Below are positions 8,545-17,644 of a DNA stretch of 64,000 nucleotides, piece after piece. Location: assembly GCA_039816045.1 (NCBI GenBank), contig JBCBYB010000018.1, positions 25,037 to 89,036 of the forward strand, read 5' to 3'. The notes under the pieces were generated by a model. The model saw only the letters and a list, made by a program, of their open reading frames with translations, did no database searches and was not told the DNA's origin. How positions within the stretch are numbered: position 1 is the first letter of the stretch; every line of letters begins with the position of its first letter. Source of the stretch: Thermohalobaculum sp039816045 (GTDB taxonomy: Bacteria; Pseudomonadota; Alphaproteobacteria; Rhodobacterales; Rhodobacteraceae). Position numbers and translations under genes: made by a program.

Positions 8545-9480
8545 ATGGAGATCGACTGCGAGGTGGCAGTTGTGGGAGCAGGCGTTGCGGGGTTGTCCTG
8601 CGCCCAATCGCTTAGTCAGGCGGGGCGCGACGTCCGCGTGGTCGAGAAGAGCCGTGGCGTCGGAGGGCGTGTTGCGACAAGACGGCTGGACGAGATGTCA
8701 TTCGACCATGGAGCGCCTTGGCTAGAGGCCTCAGGAACCGCAGCGTTCTGCGATTGGGTCGCGGCCTGTCGCACGGCGGGCTTGCTCACGTCTTGGGTTC
8801 CGGTCGGGTCTGCGGGCCTCGTCGCCGCCCCAGGAATGAATGCGTTCGCTAAGCCACTGGCAGAACAACTCGCTATCTCACTTCGCTGTCACGTCGAGCA
8901 CCTGGACCGGGAGACTGGGCACTGGCGTTTGAGCATAGCCGAGCAAGGCACCTTGTCAGCAAAGACTGTTGTTCTCGCCATTCCCGCACCCCAAGCACGG
9001 CAGTTGCTTTCTCGGACCGGCTGGGAGGCGGGTCTATCGGACGTTAGGATGGCGCCTTGCTGGACGGTCATGGCTGCGTTCGGCGAACCACTGCCGGTCT
9101 CAGCTCTCCAGATCGGACCACACGGTCCGCTCGGCCTTGCAATCAACAACAGCGCCAAGCCGAACCGGCCACCGGGCGAACAATGGGTTCTGCATGCGAC
9201 GCCGAAATGGAGCGAAGACCATATAGAGATGGACCGAGAAACGGTTGGCGAAAGGCTGCTTGAAAGCTTCTCTTCGGCAATTTGCTGCCCCTTGCCGGCT
9301 CTTCAAAAGATCATGATCCATCGTTGGCGCTATGCCCGGACCACGCGTGCGCTAGGGCGTCCTTGCGCCTGGAGCCCTGAGCGACAAATCGGCCTCGCCG
9401 GCGACTGGTGCTTGGGCAACCAGATCGGGGATGCGTGGGAAAGCGGAAAGGCCTTGGCGCGGCATATCCTCGGCAACTGA
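8545..9480 (+). CDS. FAD-dependent amine oxidase-like (renalase-type) oxidoreductase
   Basis: 311 residues from the ATG at 8545, preceded by AAAGGGGGCG. The Rossmann dinucleotide motif VVGAGVAGLSCAQSL begins at residue 8, followed by VEKSRGVGGRVATRR and SFDHGAPWLEA, as in renalase-like flavoproteins. The C-terminal FAD motif IGLAGDWCLGNQIGDAWESGKALA is intact. Substrate unknown. It ends about 50 bp before the tRNA-Leu gene on the same strand. Confidence 0.85.
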   Translation: MEIDCEVAVVGAGVAGLSCAQSLSQAGRDVRVVEKSRGVGGRVATRRLDEMSFDHGAPWLEASGTAAFCDWVAACRTAGLLTSWVPVGSAGLVAAPGMNAFAKPLAEQLAISLRCHVEHLDRETGHWRLSIAEQGTLSAKTVVLAIPAPQARQLLSRTGWEAGLSDVRMAPCWTVMAAFGEPLPVSALQIGPHGPLGLAINNSAKPNRPPGEQWVLHATPKWSEDHIEMDRETVGERLLESFSSAICCPLPALQKIMIHRWRYARTTRALGRPCAWSPERQIGLAGDWCLGNQIGDAWESGKALARHILGN

Positions 9481-9527
9481 CACCGCACTTGTCAGAACCG
9501 CGACCCTCATGCCACACCTCCCGTCAT

Positions 9528-9612
9528 GGCCCCATGGCGAAACTGGTAGACGCACGGGACTTAAAATCCCGGGAGCTTGCTCGTGTCGGTTCGAGTCCGA
9601 CTGGGGCCACCA
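9528..9612 (+). tRNA. tRNA-Leu (anticodon TAA)
   Basis: 85 nt including an encoded CCA. The acceptor stem GGCCCCA pairs fully with TGGGGCC, the anticodon loop is CTTAAAA with TAA, and the variable arm is long, as required for tRNA-Leu. The T loop TTCGAGT is standard. The gene abuts the tail of a dead serine recombinase, consistent with use as an integration site. Confidence 0.95.
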
Positions 9613-9621
9613 TACACGACC

Positions 9622-9950
9622 TGTCTGTGGAGAAGCCTCCTAACGCTATGAGCTGAAAGGCGATGTTCGAGTTCGAACACCCCTCGTGTCGGTAGTAGGA
9701 AAGTCGGTCGCCAAAGGCCAGTCTGAGGACGATTAGGCGGTCCTCTACACGCTCTGACTTCCATAGTTTCAATGGGTTAACCAGGAAGTCCAGGGCGGTT
9801 CTAACACAGGCGTTGAAGCTCACCTTGGGACCGGTCTTTGTGGCGGCGATATAGGTCAGGCTGACCTTCTCCTCGGAAAACGTTTTAACCTGACCCTCAT
9901 AGGCGGCAATCAACTCGGGGCTGTCCGTCTCGATCAGTCGATCTGACCTG
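9622..9950 (-). pseudogene. C-terminal remnant of a large serine recombinase
   Basis: The leftward frame encodes about 105 residues resembling the C-terminus of Rhodobacteraceae resolvase-type recombinases: a DRLIETDSPELIAAYEGQV stretch, then FLVNPLKLWKSERVEDRLIVLRLAFGDRLSYYR. Nothing of the catalytic N-terminal domain remains, and a stop lies just upstream. It ends against tRNA-Leu, where the frame continues meaninglessly through the tRNA. This is a dead integration module. Confidence 0.65.
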
Positions 9951-9989
9951 ATCCCTCTTTTTCATCCGCGGCGGGGTTGAGCCTTTGGT

Positions 9990-10165
9990 TTGATTTGATG
10001 CGCTCATGTGGCCTTCTCATCAAGTCTGCTCCGCTCCGCGAGTTCCGCCGGAGTGGCATGGTCGAGGGCCGAGCTAGGTTGCGTGCGGTTGTCGTCGTCT
10101 TGCCGGGCCGCGAGCACGGCCCGAGCCTGAGGGAGTGCGGAAACCAACATCTCGTAGAGGCACGC
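9990..10165 (-). pseudogene. IS3-family orfB C-terminal remnant
   Basis: The leftward frame gives a stretch like LVSALPQARAVLAA followed by a degenerate version of the usual RPHSSLGYxTPAE motif (QPSSALDHATPAEL). This is the last 50 or so residues of an IS3-type transposase and ends at a stop. No N-terminal part or inverted repeats were recognised. Confidence 0.5.
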
Positions 10166-10317
10166 ACCGTCAGGCCGAGTCGAGGAGAGCCCGGTCCGGC
10201 AAGACCGGACGCGCCTTCAGTTCCTCGACCAATAGCCCCCTGATCCTTGCCGCCAGCGCGTCTCTTTCAGCGCACGAACGAACCAGGCGGGATTGTCGCC
10301 GCTCCCGTGGTGTCAGG

Positions 10318-10560
10318 TGACGGCTCGGCGCCGCATGTCGGCATGCAGCAGGTCAGACTTACCCGCGTAGCTTTCGAAGCTCGTGAACCCATGGCGGATC
10401 AGGAACCATATCAACCGGTACCGGTCATAAGATCCGAGGCCCCGCAGATCGAGATCGACCGCTGTGCCATGCAGATGCTGGCTGTCCGGCGCACCGTCGA
10501 TCCAAATGTTGTGTCAGGCATCCCAGTATCCGCTCACGATCCGGATCGGGTGCCCGACAT
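10318..10560 (-). pseudogene. Peptidase M15-like (D-Ala-D-Ala carboxypeptidase) remnant
   Basis: Read leftward, one frame gives HPIRIVSGYWDA, a stop, then HNIWIDGAPDSQHLHGTAVD and further on HADMRR. The SQHLHGTAVDLDL segment is the metal-binding signature of M15 peptidases, and the final HADM fits the last metal ligand. The in-frame TGA and the missing start show it is dead. A phage lysis gene or a YcbK-like host protein are possible sources. Confidence 0.5.
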
Positions 10561-10860
10561 GCCGGTGCCTGCTGTCGCGCCACCGGCGGACGCACCTCGT
10601 TCCGTACCTCTCCGTTGCCCTTTGAAGCAAACTCGGACGGATGGAAGTAGGACGACCGTCAGCCCGGAACCCGACCGGCGGTGCCGATCAGCATCGCAGC
10701 ACGGGACGACGCGAGCAAAATGGCGGCACCTTCCTGACGATCTGCCGCCCCCACATGGACGTCGAGCTCCACCCGGGCGTATCTCCAGCGGTGGGGGGTG
10801 GGTTGTCAGACGAAGGCCGCGGGGTAAGCTGTTCCGACCCGGATATCCGGCTGGTATGGG

Positions 10861-11195
10861 ATGGCTTCGAAGAAGACGCTCAACGCCAAGAACCTCTCAG
10901 CCCTCGGCGCGGATTGACTGGCCGACCTGCTGATCGAGGTGACCAAGGGCAACGCCGCCGCCAAACGGCGCCTCCGGCTTGAGCTTGGCGGTGAGGACGG
11001 TCCCGGCGAATTGGCGCGCGACGTCGCCAGGCGCCTTGCTACGATTGGGCGGTCGAAGGGGGTCGTCGACTGGCAGCGTGCACCGGCCCTGATCGCCGAT
11101 CTAGAGATGCAGCGCCGCGCCATCATCGAGCGGATTGCCCCCGCATGGCCCAACCTCGGCTTCTACCTGATCTGGTGCCCGCACGCGCTCTCGAC
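10861..11195 (+). pseudogene. DUF6880 family gene, nonsense mutated and truncated
   Basis: The ATG at 10861 starts MASKKTLNAKNLSALGAD, then codon 19 is TGA where relatives have Arg (a single CGA to TGA change). The frame then continues LADLLIEVTKGNAAAKRRLR and further KRLATI/DWQ-type motifs of DUF6880 until about 11190, where similarity degrades. The intact family is several hundred residues long. An internal start after the stop could yield a fragment, but a working protein is unlikely. Confidence 0.6.
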
Positions 11196-11274
11196 TGGCA
11201 CTCATCTGGAGTGCCCCCCTTTCAATTGTCCATTTACAGGGTTGAGATGAGCGCGATTTCAGGAGGTCCAGAGC

Positions 11275-11876
11275 ATGGCAGGGAAACGACCGAAGCCGGA
11301 GGAGAGTGTCTTGAAGCCGCACGAGGCTCAGGTGCTGTAGGGCCAGGGCATTGGGCTTGCAGACACTCTCCGGCAGATCGCTGTAGCGCAACAGACGGCC
11401 GACAGCTGGCGGACGTTCCGTAGGGGCGCGCGCGAAGCGAAGTAAGGTGAGATGGATCGCGCACAGCTCAAACGCCTCAAGGATCAAGAGACGTCGCGGA
11501 GCGATGGGCGCGCAGCGTCAAACAGCGACCACGCCGAGCGCATGATGGTGCGGGGCACGCCGTCGCACATCTGCTCCGACAATGGGCCTCGCACTCCTCG
11601 CGCGCCCTTCGGACATGTCAAGGGCTTCAACGCGACGCTCCGAGATGAGCTGCTCGGCGGGGAGATCTTCGACTCGCTCCGGGAGGCCGCCCCTCGGAAA
11701 GTGGCGGCCAGAACACATCACCGTCCGGCCTCGCTGCGCACTCCGATCGCAGCCGCCGGCCCCGGAGGTCAGCATCACCAGGGCAGACCCCTGGTCCATC
11801 AATCGCGATGGCAACCAACGCCACCGTCAGCCAACATTCGACCTCGATCCGTGATCAAGAGGCTGGTCAGGGTTTA
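11275..11876 (+). pseudogene. IS3-family insertion sequence, decayed
   Basis: The ATG at 11275 begins MAGKRPKPEE, the standard start of an IS3-type OrfA, but a TAG follows after about 22 codons. A second frame carries MDRAQLKRLKD, and a third gives OrfB pieces: SHICSDNGPRTP (DDE core), FNATLRDELLGGEIFDSLRE and RPRCALRSQPPAPEV, the usual C-terminus. At least two frameshifts or deletions separate these pieces. No intact inverted repeats were identified. Confidence 0.65.
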
Positions 11877-12252
11877 ATCGAGACCTTGGTCTCCGCCTTC
11901 GGAAGGCGCCCGTGACGGGTGGTGCCTTCTTACTCCCGCCAAGGTGCCCGCCCTTGGCAACTGTTTACTCAAAAACCAGAGCGGCTGGGGCTTGCACGGC
12001 CATCGCGCGGGACTTTCCGGCTTCCATCTACGCTATGCGCTTCCGTCGCTCTGCCAGGGCCGAAAAGAAACACCTCGGTGGCACCATCACCTCAACACCG
12101 TGTGCACCTGCTCGGCGTTGATGGCTACCCAGTAGCCGGTAGTTCCCAGTTCCGTACCGCCCAGTGCTTAGTGGAAAGCTCGGTGCGGGGAGCGGTCCCT
12201 TGAAGCGACTGATTCCAACGGCTTACAGAGGTTGTTTTGAGGCGATATGAGG
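11877..12252. other. Non-coding stretch before tRNA-Tyr
   Basis: I see no credible gene here. Open frames on both strands have no recognisable motif. The interval closes the decayed mobile-DNA zone that begins at tRNA-Leu. Confidence 0.5.
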
Positions 12253-12338
12253 TGGTGGAGGGGGCTGGATTCGAACCAGCGTACCGTTACCGGGGCGGAT
12301 TTACAGTCCGCTGCATTTGACCGCTCTGCCACCCCTCC
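12253..12338 (-). tRNA. tRNA-Tyr (anticodon GTA)
   Basis: 86 nt with encoded CCA on the leftward strand. The acceptor stem GGAGGGG pairs with CCCCTCC, the anticodon loop contains GTA (CTGTAAA), and a long variable arm is present as expected for tRNA-Tyr. The discriminator base is A. Confidence 0.95.
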
Positions 12339-12453
12339 AAGGGTGCTATCGCACTGGTCCTCAGCGCGCGAGGCGGTGTAGTCTCGCCAGGCCCATTCTG
12401 TCAAGGCGCATCCCCTAGGTCGGGCGCGCAGCGGGCTTGGAGACCGAGGATAC

Positions 12454-13260
12454 ATGCCTGAGACGCGTCGGCGACCCTTTCACCGCTCCTCCCAGCGCCA
12501 AGTTGGAGGACGGAGTCCCGACACGGTTTGGCTTTTTGGCCTTCATGCAGTCCGAGATGCACTGCTGAATCCCGCCCGAGAGTTTCACCGTTTGATCCTA
12601 ACCCGGAATGCGGCTGACCGGCTCGACGAGGCTCTGGCAGCAGTCGACATTGCGCCAGAGATCTCCGATGCGCGCAAATTTGCAGCGCCGCTCGACCCGC
12701 AATCTGTCCATCAAGGCGCTGCGCTCGAGGTCTCTCCATTAGACTGGGGGGCGCTGGACACTGTTGCGGAGCAGGCCTTTGCGTCCGGCTCGGCACTGGT
12801 TGCTCTTGATCGCGTCACAGACCCGCACAATGTGGGCGCCATCCTGAGGTCCGCAGAGGTTTTCGGTGCTGCGGCCGTGATTGCCCCGCGTCACCATTCG
12901 GCACCGGAGTCTGGCGCTCTGGCAAAGTCGGCCTCCGGGGCTCTGGAACGCCAGCCCTACCTAAGGGTCCGGAACTTGGGCGACGCTCTCGAGGCGTTGC
13001 GGGAGACCGGCTATCGCATCATTGGACTTGATGGGGTCGGCGACGTTGAGATCGCCGATGCCTTGAGAACTCAAGATGATAAACCAGCGTGCCTCGTGTT
13101 CGGAGCAGAGGGCCCAGGGCTGCGGGCACGGACCCGGGAGCTGTGTGACGGTCTTGCCCGCATTTCAGCGTCTGGAGCGTTTGGCTCTCTAAACGTATCA
13201 AACGCGGCCGCTGTGGCTCTCTATCAGACATCCATCAACGGCCGGCCTGCGGTCGAATAG
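12454..13260 (+). CDS. rlmB: 23S rRNA (guanosine-2'-O)-methyltransferase RlmB-type (SpoU family)
   Basis: 268 residues. An N-terminal substrate-binding domain (WLFGLHAVRDALLNPAREFHR) is followed by a SPOUT domain with its three motifs: ALDRVTDPHNVGAILRSAE (motif 1), LVFGAEGPGLRARTRE (motif 2) and SLNVSNAAAVALYQ (motif 3). It methylates the 2'-OH of a guanosine in 23S rRNA (G2251 in E. coli). It is transcribed away from tRNA-Tyr and followed by a hairpin terminator. Confidence 0.9.
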   Translation: MPETRRRPFHRSSQRQVGGRSPDTVWLFGLHAVRDALLNPAREFHRLILTRNAADRLDEALAAVDIAPEISDARKFAAPLDPQSVHQGAALEVSPLDWGALDTVAEQAFASGSALVALDRVTDPHNVGAILRSAEVFGAAAVIAPRHHSAPESGALAKSASGALERQPYLRVRNLGDALEALRETGYRIIGLDGVGDVEIADALRTQDDKPACLVFGAEGPGLRARTRELCDGLARISASGAFGSLNVSNAAAVALYQTSINGRPAVE

Positions 13261-13396
13261 ATCGTCAAACGGCCAAACCATAGAATTTTGCTCACAAGGA
13301 CGAGACCGGGGTTACAAAATTATAACCTGCTTCCCATATAAGAAGAGTGAGGCCGGGGCTTCCCGGTCTCTCTCTCACTGTCCCTCGTTCCGACTT

Positions 13397-13438
13397 GGTC
13401 CGTCGGTGTTGTTTTCCTACACATCGGCGGACCCTTTT
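13397..13438 (+). terminator. Strong hairpin, probable terminator (or 3' end of a small RNA)
   Basis: A 13-bp stem (left arm GGTCCGTCGGTGT, right arm ACACATCGGCGGACC; one G-T near the middle and one near the loop) is followed by CTTTT. It lies 137 bp after rlmB. Smaller hairpins precede it (about 13308-13331 around GGTTA/TAACC and about 13353-13368 in CCGGGGCTTCCCGG), so the interval could also encode a short structured RNA. Confidence 0.6.
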
Positions 13439-13488
13439 CAAACCGTTGACTGCCTTGCGTATTTGATCAGGGTCAGCATTGTGACCCC

Positions 13489-13971
13489 ATGACAACGTTT
13501 TCCTATACCGACCCGGAGTTCAGGGAGATTCTCGACCGCACGAAGGTGATCGCAATCGTTGGGGTTACGACAAATCCTGTGCGCCCGTCGTTCTATGTCG
13601 CGCGGTATCTGCAGCTTAAAGGATATCGGATCGTCCCGGTGAACCCGCGCTTGGCTGGCCAGTGCGTTTTGGGCCAGCCGATCCTGCCATCCCTCGACGC
13701 GGCGTCGGGAGAGGATGTCGATATGGTGGATATCTTTCGGCGGTCTTCGGAGGCCGGGGCGATTGTTGATCAGGCCATATCAGTCTTGCCAAACCTCAAG
13801 ACGATTTGGATGCAGATCGGTGTAAGCGACCCAGAAGCAGCTGCCCGTGCAGAAGCGATCGGATTGACGGTGGTAATGAACCGTTGCCCCAAGATTGAGT
13901 ACCAGCGCCTCTATGGCGAACTGCGGATCGGTGGTTTCAACACAGGAATCGTATCCTCTCGGATCCGCTAA
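13489..13971 (+). CDS. CoA-binding (YccU-type Rossmann) protein
   Basis: 160 residues, a single CoA_binding domain. Typical stretches are VIAIVGVTTNPVRPSFYVARYLQLKGYRI, the PVNPRLAG turn, and WMQIGVSDPEAAARAEAIGL, with a conserved NRCPKIEYQRL near the end. It is thought to bind CoA or a related nucleotide; no enzymatic activity is established for stand-alone members. It lies upstream of the sulfhydrylase but is separated by a terminator. Confidence 0.85.
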   Translation: MTTFSYTDPEFREILDRTKVIAIVGVTTNPVRPSFYVARYLQLKGYRIVPVNPRLAGQCVLGQPILPSLDAASGEDVDMVDIFRRSSEAGAIVDQAISVLPNLKTIWMQIGVSDPEAAARAEAIGLTVVMNRCPKIEYQRLYGELRIGGFNTGIVSSRIR

Positions 13972-13996
13972 CCTGCCCAGAGACCAGCTAACAAAA

Positions 13997-14019
13997 ACTG
14001 TATCTGCCAGGCATACAGT
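13997..14019. promoter_or_regulatory. Inverted repeat of unknown role
   Basis: Perfect 7-bp arms ACTGTAT and ATACAGT separated by 9 bp. About 20 bp further on, a looser TGCATACAC / GGTGTACA pair appears. The position, between a converging terminator and the sulfhydrylase gene 275 bp downstream, allows a regulator operator, but no regulator gene is adjacent. Confidence 0.35.
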
Positions 14020-14143
14020 AACTTGCATACACGGCCGACTCGGTGTACAGTGATCCTCATACCAAGGCCTCCCCCGGCCACGGTATCCTGGTCCGGTGGT
14101 GAACGACCCGGGCTTTGGCAGACGTGTCCCTCGTTCCGCTTGG

Positions 14144-14187
14144 CCGCCGGTTCTGCACCCCTGACAGAACTCGGCGGTCTTTTTTTT
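14144..14187 (+). terminator. Rho-independent terminator after the CoA-binding gene
   Basis: The arms CCGCCGGTTCTG and CAGAACTCGGCGG pair with one bulge and are followed by a run of T. This is a textbook intrinsic terminator ending the CoA-binding gene transcript. Confidence 0.8.
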
Positions 14188-14293
14188 ACAACCGGCGACG
14201 CGGCTATAGCGGCCGTGCAATTTTTTTGTGTGCAATCTGGTTTCTTCCGATAGTGTGCGGCCCAATCCAAAGGGGCAACATGAGGAACGCGCC

Positions 14294-15598
14294 ATGACCG
14301 GCCAAACCCTAAGCTTTGATACGCTGCAAATCCACGCGGGCGCAAAACCAGACCCTGCGACCGGTGCGCGTCAGACGCCGATTTATCAGAACACCGCCTA
14401 TGTCTTTCGCGACGCTGATCACGCGGCAGCACTCTTCAATCTTCAGGAACTCGGCTTCATATACTCGCGGCTTCTGAACCCGACGGTCGCCGTGCTTCAG
14501 GAACGGGTTGCGACCCTGGAAGGCGGGGTGGGTGCTGTGGCCTGTGCCTCCGGGCATGCGGCGCAGATCATGGCGCTGTTCCCACTTATGAGCCCTGGCG
14601 ACAATTTCGTTGCATCGACAAGGCTGTATGGCGGGTCGGTAAACCAGTTCGGCCACGCGTTTAAGCACTTCGGCTGGGAGGTGCGTTTCGTCGACACCGA
14701 GGATCTCGAAGCGGTGAAATCCGCGATCGACGACCGAACAAAGGCAGTCTTTTGCGAGTCGATTGCCAACCCTGGCGGCTATATCTCCGATCTCGAAGCC
14801 TTGGCGGACATCGCTCATGGTGCAGGCGTCCCTCTGGTCGTCGACAACACCACAGCCAGTCCCTATCTCTGCCGCCCGTTTGAGCACGGCGCAGATCTCG
14901 TCGTGCACTCCACGACCAAGTACCTCTGCGGCAATGCAACGGCCATGGGCGGGATGGTTGTCGACAAAGGGACCTTTGATTGGGCGGCGTCCGGGCGCTT
15001 CCCCGCTCTGACCGAGCCCAACGATGGGTATCATGGCCTGAAGTTTTTCGAGACGTTTGGGAACCTAGCGTTCACCTTCTTCTCGATCGCGGTGACCCTC
15101 AGGGACATTGGCATGTGCCAAGCGCCGCTGAATGCTTTTCAAACCCTGCTCGGGATCGAGACGCTGTCGCTCCGTATGGAGAAGCACTGCGCCAACGCCC
15201 TGGCCGTCGCACAGTTCTTGGAGGCACATCCGGCCGTGGAGTATGTCTCTTACGCCGGGCTCGCCAGCTCACCCTATGCGGATCGCAAATCGAAATACTG
15301 CCCCAAGGGCGCCTCAGCGATCTTCACGTTTGGCGTTAAGGGCGGATACGATGCCTGCGTGAAACTCGTGGATGCAGTCGATCTCTTCAGCCACCTCGCC
15401 AATCTCGGCGATGCGCGGTCATTGATCATTCACTCCGCTTCCACAACGCACCGACAACTCACCGATGAACAGCGCGTGGCGGCCGGGGCTGGACCCGAGG
15501 TCGTCCGTCTTTCGATCGGGATCGAAGATGCAAAGGACCTGATTGCTGATCTCGATCAGGCCCTCGCAAAGGCCACCGCGGGCTCCGCAGCAGCCTGA
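14294..15598 (+). CDS. metY: O-acetylhomoserine sulfhydrylase / aminocarboxypropyltransferase
   Basis: 434 residues from the ATG at 14294; the open frame upstream is not homologous. It is a Cys/Met metabolism PLP enzyme: GARQTPIYQNTAYVF, YSRLLNPTVAVLQERVATLEGG, the PLP lysine in VVHSTTKYLCG (K209) and the C-terminal VVRLSIGIEDAKDLIADL. It makes homocysteine (or methionine) from O-acetylhomoserine and sulfide (or methanethiol). The 106 bp between the terminator and the start hold no recognisable SAM riboswitch. It converges with the RACo-like gene, 3 bp apart. Confidence 0.92.
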   Translation: MTGQTLSFDTLQIHAGAKPDPATGARQTPIYQNTAYVFRDADHAAALFNLQELGFIYSRLLNPTVAVLQERVATLEGGVGAVACASGHAAQIMALFPLMSPGDNFVASTRLYGGSVNQFGHAFKHFGWEVRFVDTEDLEAVKSAIDDRTKAVFCESIANPGGYISDLEALADIAHGAGVPLVVDNTTASPYLCRPFEHGADLVVHSTTKYLCGNATAMGGMVVDKGTFDWAASGRFPALTEPNDGYHGLKFFETFGNLAFTFFSIAVTLRDIGMCQAPLNAFQTLLGIETLSLRMEKHCANALAVAQFLEAHPAVEYVSYAGLASSPYADRKSKYCPKGASAIFTFGVKGGYDACVKLVDAVDLFSHLANLGDARSLIIHSASTTHRQLTDEQRVAAGAGPEVVRLSIGIEDAKDLIADLDQALAKATAGSAAA

Positions 15599-15601
15599 GA
15601 C

Positions 15602-17644
15602 TCAGGCGCGGCGCCGGCGCCGGCGCCCGCCTTCTTCCGCCGGGGTGCCGGTCTCGAACCGGATGTCGGGCAAGCTCACTTCCGTTGCGAGGTTGGGATA
15701 GGGGGCCGCCTCGTGCGGCACGCGCATCGCATCGACGAAGTGTTCTTGGAAGCGTGGTTCAACGGCCGTTTCGACCTTCTCGATCTCGCGGACAACGGTT
15801 GCCAGCCCTTCGCGCTCTGCGAGGTTCAGGAGAGCGATCCGCGCTCCGGTCCCAGCGGAATTGCCAGCCGACGTCACGTTCTCGAGCGGACAGTCCGGTA
15901 TCATGCCGAGCACCATCGCATGGAGCGGCGAGATATGCGCTCCGAAAGCCCCCGCCAGCACGACCCGCTCAACCTGGTCGACCTCTAGGGTGTCCATCAA
16001 CAGTCGGGCCCCTGCATAGAGCGCAGCTTTGGCGAAGAGGATCTGCTGGACATCGTTCTGCGTCACCGTGATCCGCCGCTCCCCGTCATCCCAAAGGACA
16101 TACGCGAATGTTCGCCCGACTGCCTCGACCCGATCGCCAAGCGCTTCAGCGTTGCCGATGATCCCGCGCTTATCCATCACGCCTGCGATGCGCATTTCGG
16201 CCAAAGCTTCGATGATGCCAGAGCCACAGATCCCGGTGACGCCCGCTGCTCCGACCGCCTCAGCGAAGCCAGCTTCGTCGGACCATAGCTCGCAACCGAT
16301 GACCCGAATGCGGGCTTGCTTTGTATCGGGATCGATCCGCACCCGTTCGATGGCGCCGGGTGCCGCCCTTTGGCCATGAGTAACCTGGGCCCCCTCAAAA
16401 GCTGGCCCCGTCGGCGATGAACACGCAACCACCCGCTCTTGGGTGCCCAGGAGGATCTCCGCGTTCGTTCCGACATCGATGACGAGCGTCATTTCATCGC
16501 GTTTGTGCGGCGCCTCTGCCAGAGCCACCGCGGCCGCATCGGCGCCGACATGGCCCGCAATGCAGGGCAAGACATGGGCCCTTGCCGCCGGATGGAGCGA
16601 AAGCCCCAGATCCGCCGGACTGACGGTCACGGGATCCGAGGTCGCAAGGGCGAAGGGGGCCCAACCGAGTTCCACCGGATCTATGCCCAAAAACAAGTGG
16701 TGCATTACAGGATTGCCGACGAAGACGCCTTCAAAGATCTGCTCGCGGGACACGCCCGCCTCAGCTGACGCTTCGCCGACGAGCGTGTCGAGCGCCTCTC
16801 GGACTGCCGTTGTCATCTCTGCCGCACCGCCTGGGTTCAGCTGCGCGTAGGACACCCGGCTCATGAGGTCCTCGCCGAACCGGATCTGCGGGTTCATGAT
16901 GCCGGAGGAGACCACCACCTCTCCCGTTTTCAAGTCGCAGATATGGGCGGCGATTGTGGTCGAGCCGATATCCACCGCGAGCCCGAAGATCCTGCCTTCG
17001 AAGTAGCCGGGCCAGATCTCGACCAGGCGCCAGGGCGCGGTTGCCGCGTCCCGGTGAAGAGCCACCGTTGCGGTCCAGGATCCCTTTCGTAGCACCGTTT
17101 GCAGACGCGAGAGGAGTGGGAGATCGGCTTCGACGCGGGATATGTCCCATTGTGACGAGAGCGCTTGGCACAGTCTCTCAAAATCGCCCATCGGGTTGTG
17201 CATATCGGGTTCGGCGACCTCGAGATAAAACAGCCGCGTCGCCGGATCGAGAACGATTTCCCGGGCTTCGACGCCCTTTCGTACGACTTGGCGGTGGACC
17301 TGGCTCTCCGGTGGCACATCGATCACCACATCGCGGTCGATCGTTGCCTGGCAACCAAGACGGCGACCGTCTTTCAAACCGCGCTTGGTCTTGTAGCGCT
17401 CTTCGACAGCGTTCCATGCTCCGAGTGCGTCTGGTTCGACGGAGATGCCGTGCTTGGGAAAACTGCCAAAGCCGGGCGCCACCTGGCATTTAGAGCAGAT
17501 ACCGCGGCCGCCGCAGACGCTGTCGAGATCGACACCGAGTTGCCGCGCTGCATCCAGTACTTTGGTACCTCGTGCCACACGTCCACGCTTTCCCGAAGGG
17601 GTAAAGATGACGAGGGGCGTGGGGTTGGACTCGGTATCGCTCAT
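15602..17644 (-). CDS. [2Fe-2S]/ASKHA-domain protein, RACo/RamA-like corrinoid reactivation ATPase
   Basis: 680 residues. The N-terminal plant-type ferredoxin domain has C44, C50, C53 (SVCGGRGICSKC) and C98 (RLGCQA) as cluster ligands. A linker leads to a DUF4445/ASKHA region beginning FGLAVDIGSTTIAAHI (about 222) with a second phosphate motif LVIDVGTNAEILLG. The tail is Arg-rich. The family reduces inactive cob(II)alamin in corrinoid methyltransferases at the cost of ATP. From memory, a RamA-like protein in Phaeobacter is needed by a split methionine synthase, and the neighbouring metY fits that role. It ends just before the prophage. Confidence 0.85.
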   Translation of the reverse strand: MSDTESNPTPLVIFTPSGKRGRVARGTKVLDAARQLGVDLDSVCGGRGICSKCQVAPGFGSFPKHGISVEPDALGAWNAVEERYKTKRGLKDGRRLGCQATIDRDVVIDVPPESQVHRQVVRKGVEAREIVLDPATRLFYLEVAEPDMHNPMGDFERLCQALSSQWDISRVEADLPLLSRLQTVLRKGSWTATVALHRDAATAPWRLVEIWPGYFEGRIFGLAVDIGSTTIAAHICDLKTGEVVVSSGIMNPQIRFGEDLMSRVSYAQLNPGGAAEMTTAVREALDTLVGEASAEAGVSREQIFEGVFVGNPVMHHLFLGIDPVELGWAPFALATSDPVTVSPADLGLSLHPAARAHVLPCIAGHVGADAAAVALAEAPHKRDEMTLVIDVGTNAEILLGTQERVVACSSPTGPAFEGAQVTHGQRAAPGAIERVRIDPDTKQARIRVIGCELWSDEAGFAEAVGAAGVTGICGSGIIEALAEMRIAGVMDKRGIIGNAEALGDRVEAVGRTFAYVLWDDGERRITVTQNDVQQILFAKAALYAGARLLMDTLEVDQVERVVLAGAFGAHISPLHAMVLGMIPDCPLENVTSAGNSAGTGARIALLNLAEREGLATVVREIEKVETAVEPRFQEHFVDAMRVPHEAAPYPNLATEVSLPDIRFETGTPAEEGGRRRRRRA

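Noticed and set aside
9524..9621. Protein-coding extension through tRNA-Leu on the reverse strand
   Set aside because: The residues (GLEPTRASSRDFKSRAS) are simply the antisense of the tRNA, a common artefact.
14188..14293. SAM riboswitch ahead of metY
   Set aside because: I could not find the conserved pseudoknot or core bases of SAM-II, SAM-V or related riboswitches; only a T-rich tract and spacer are present.
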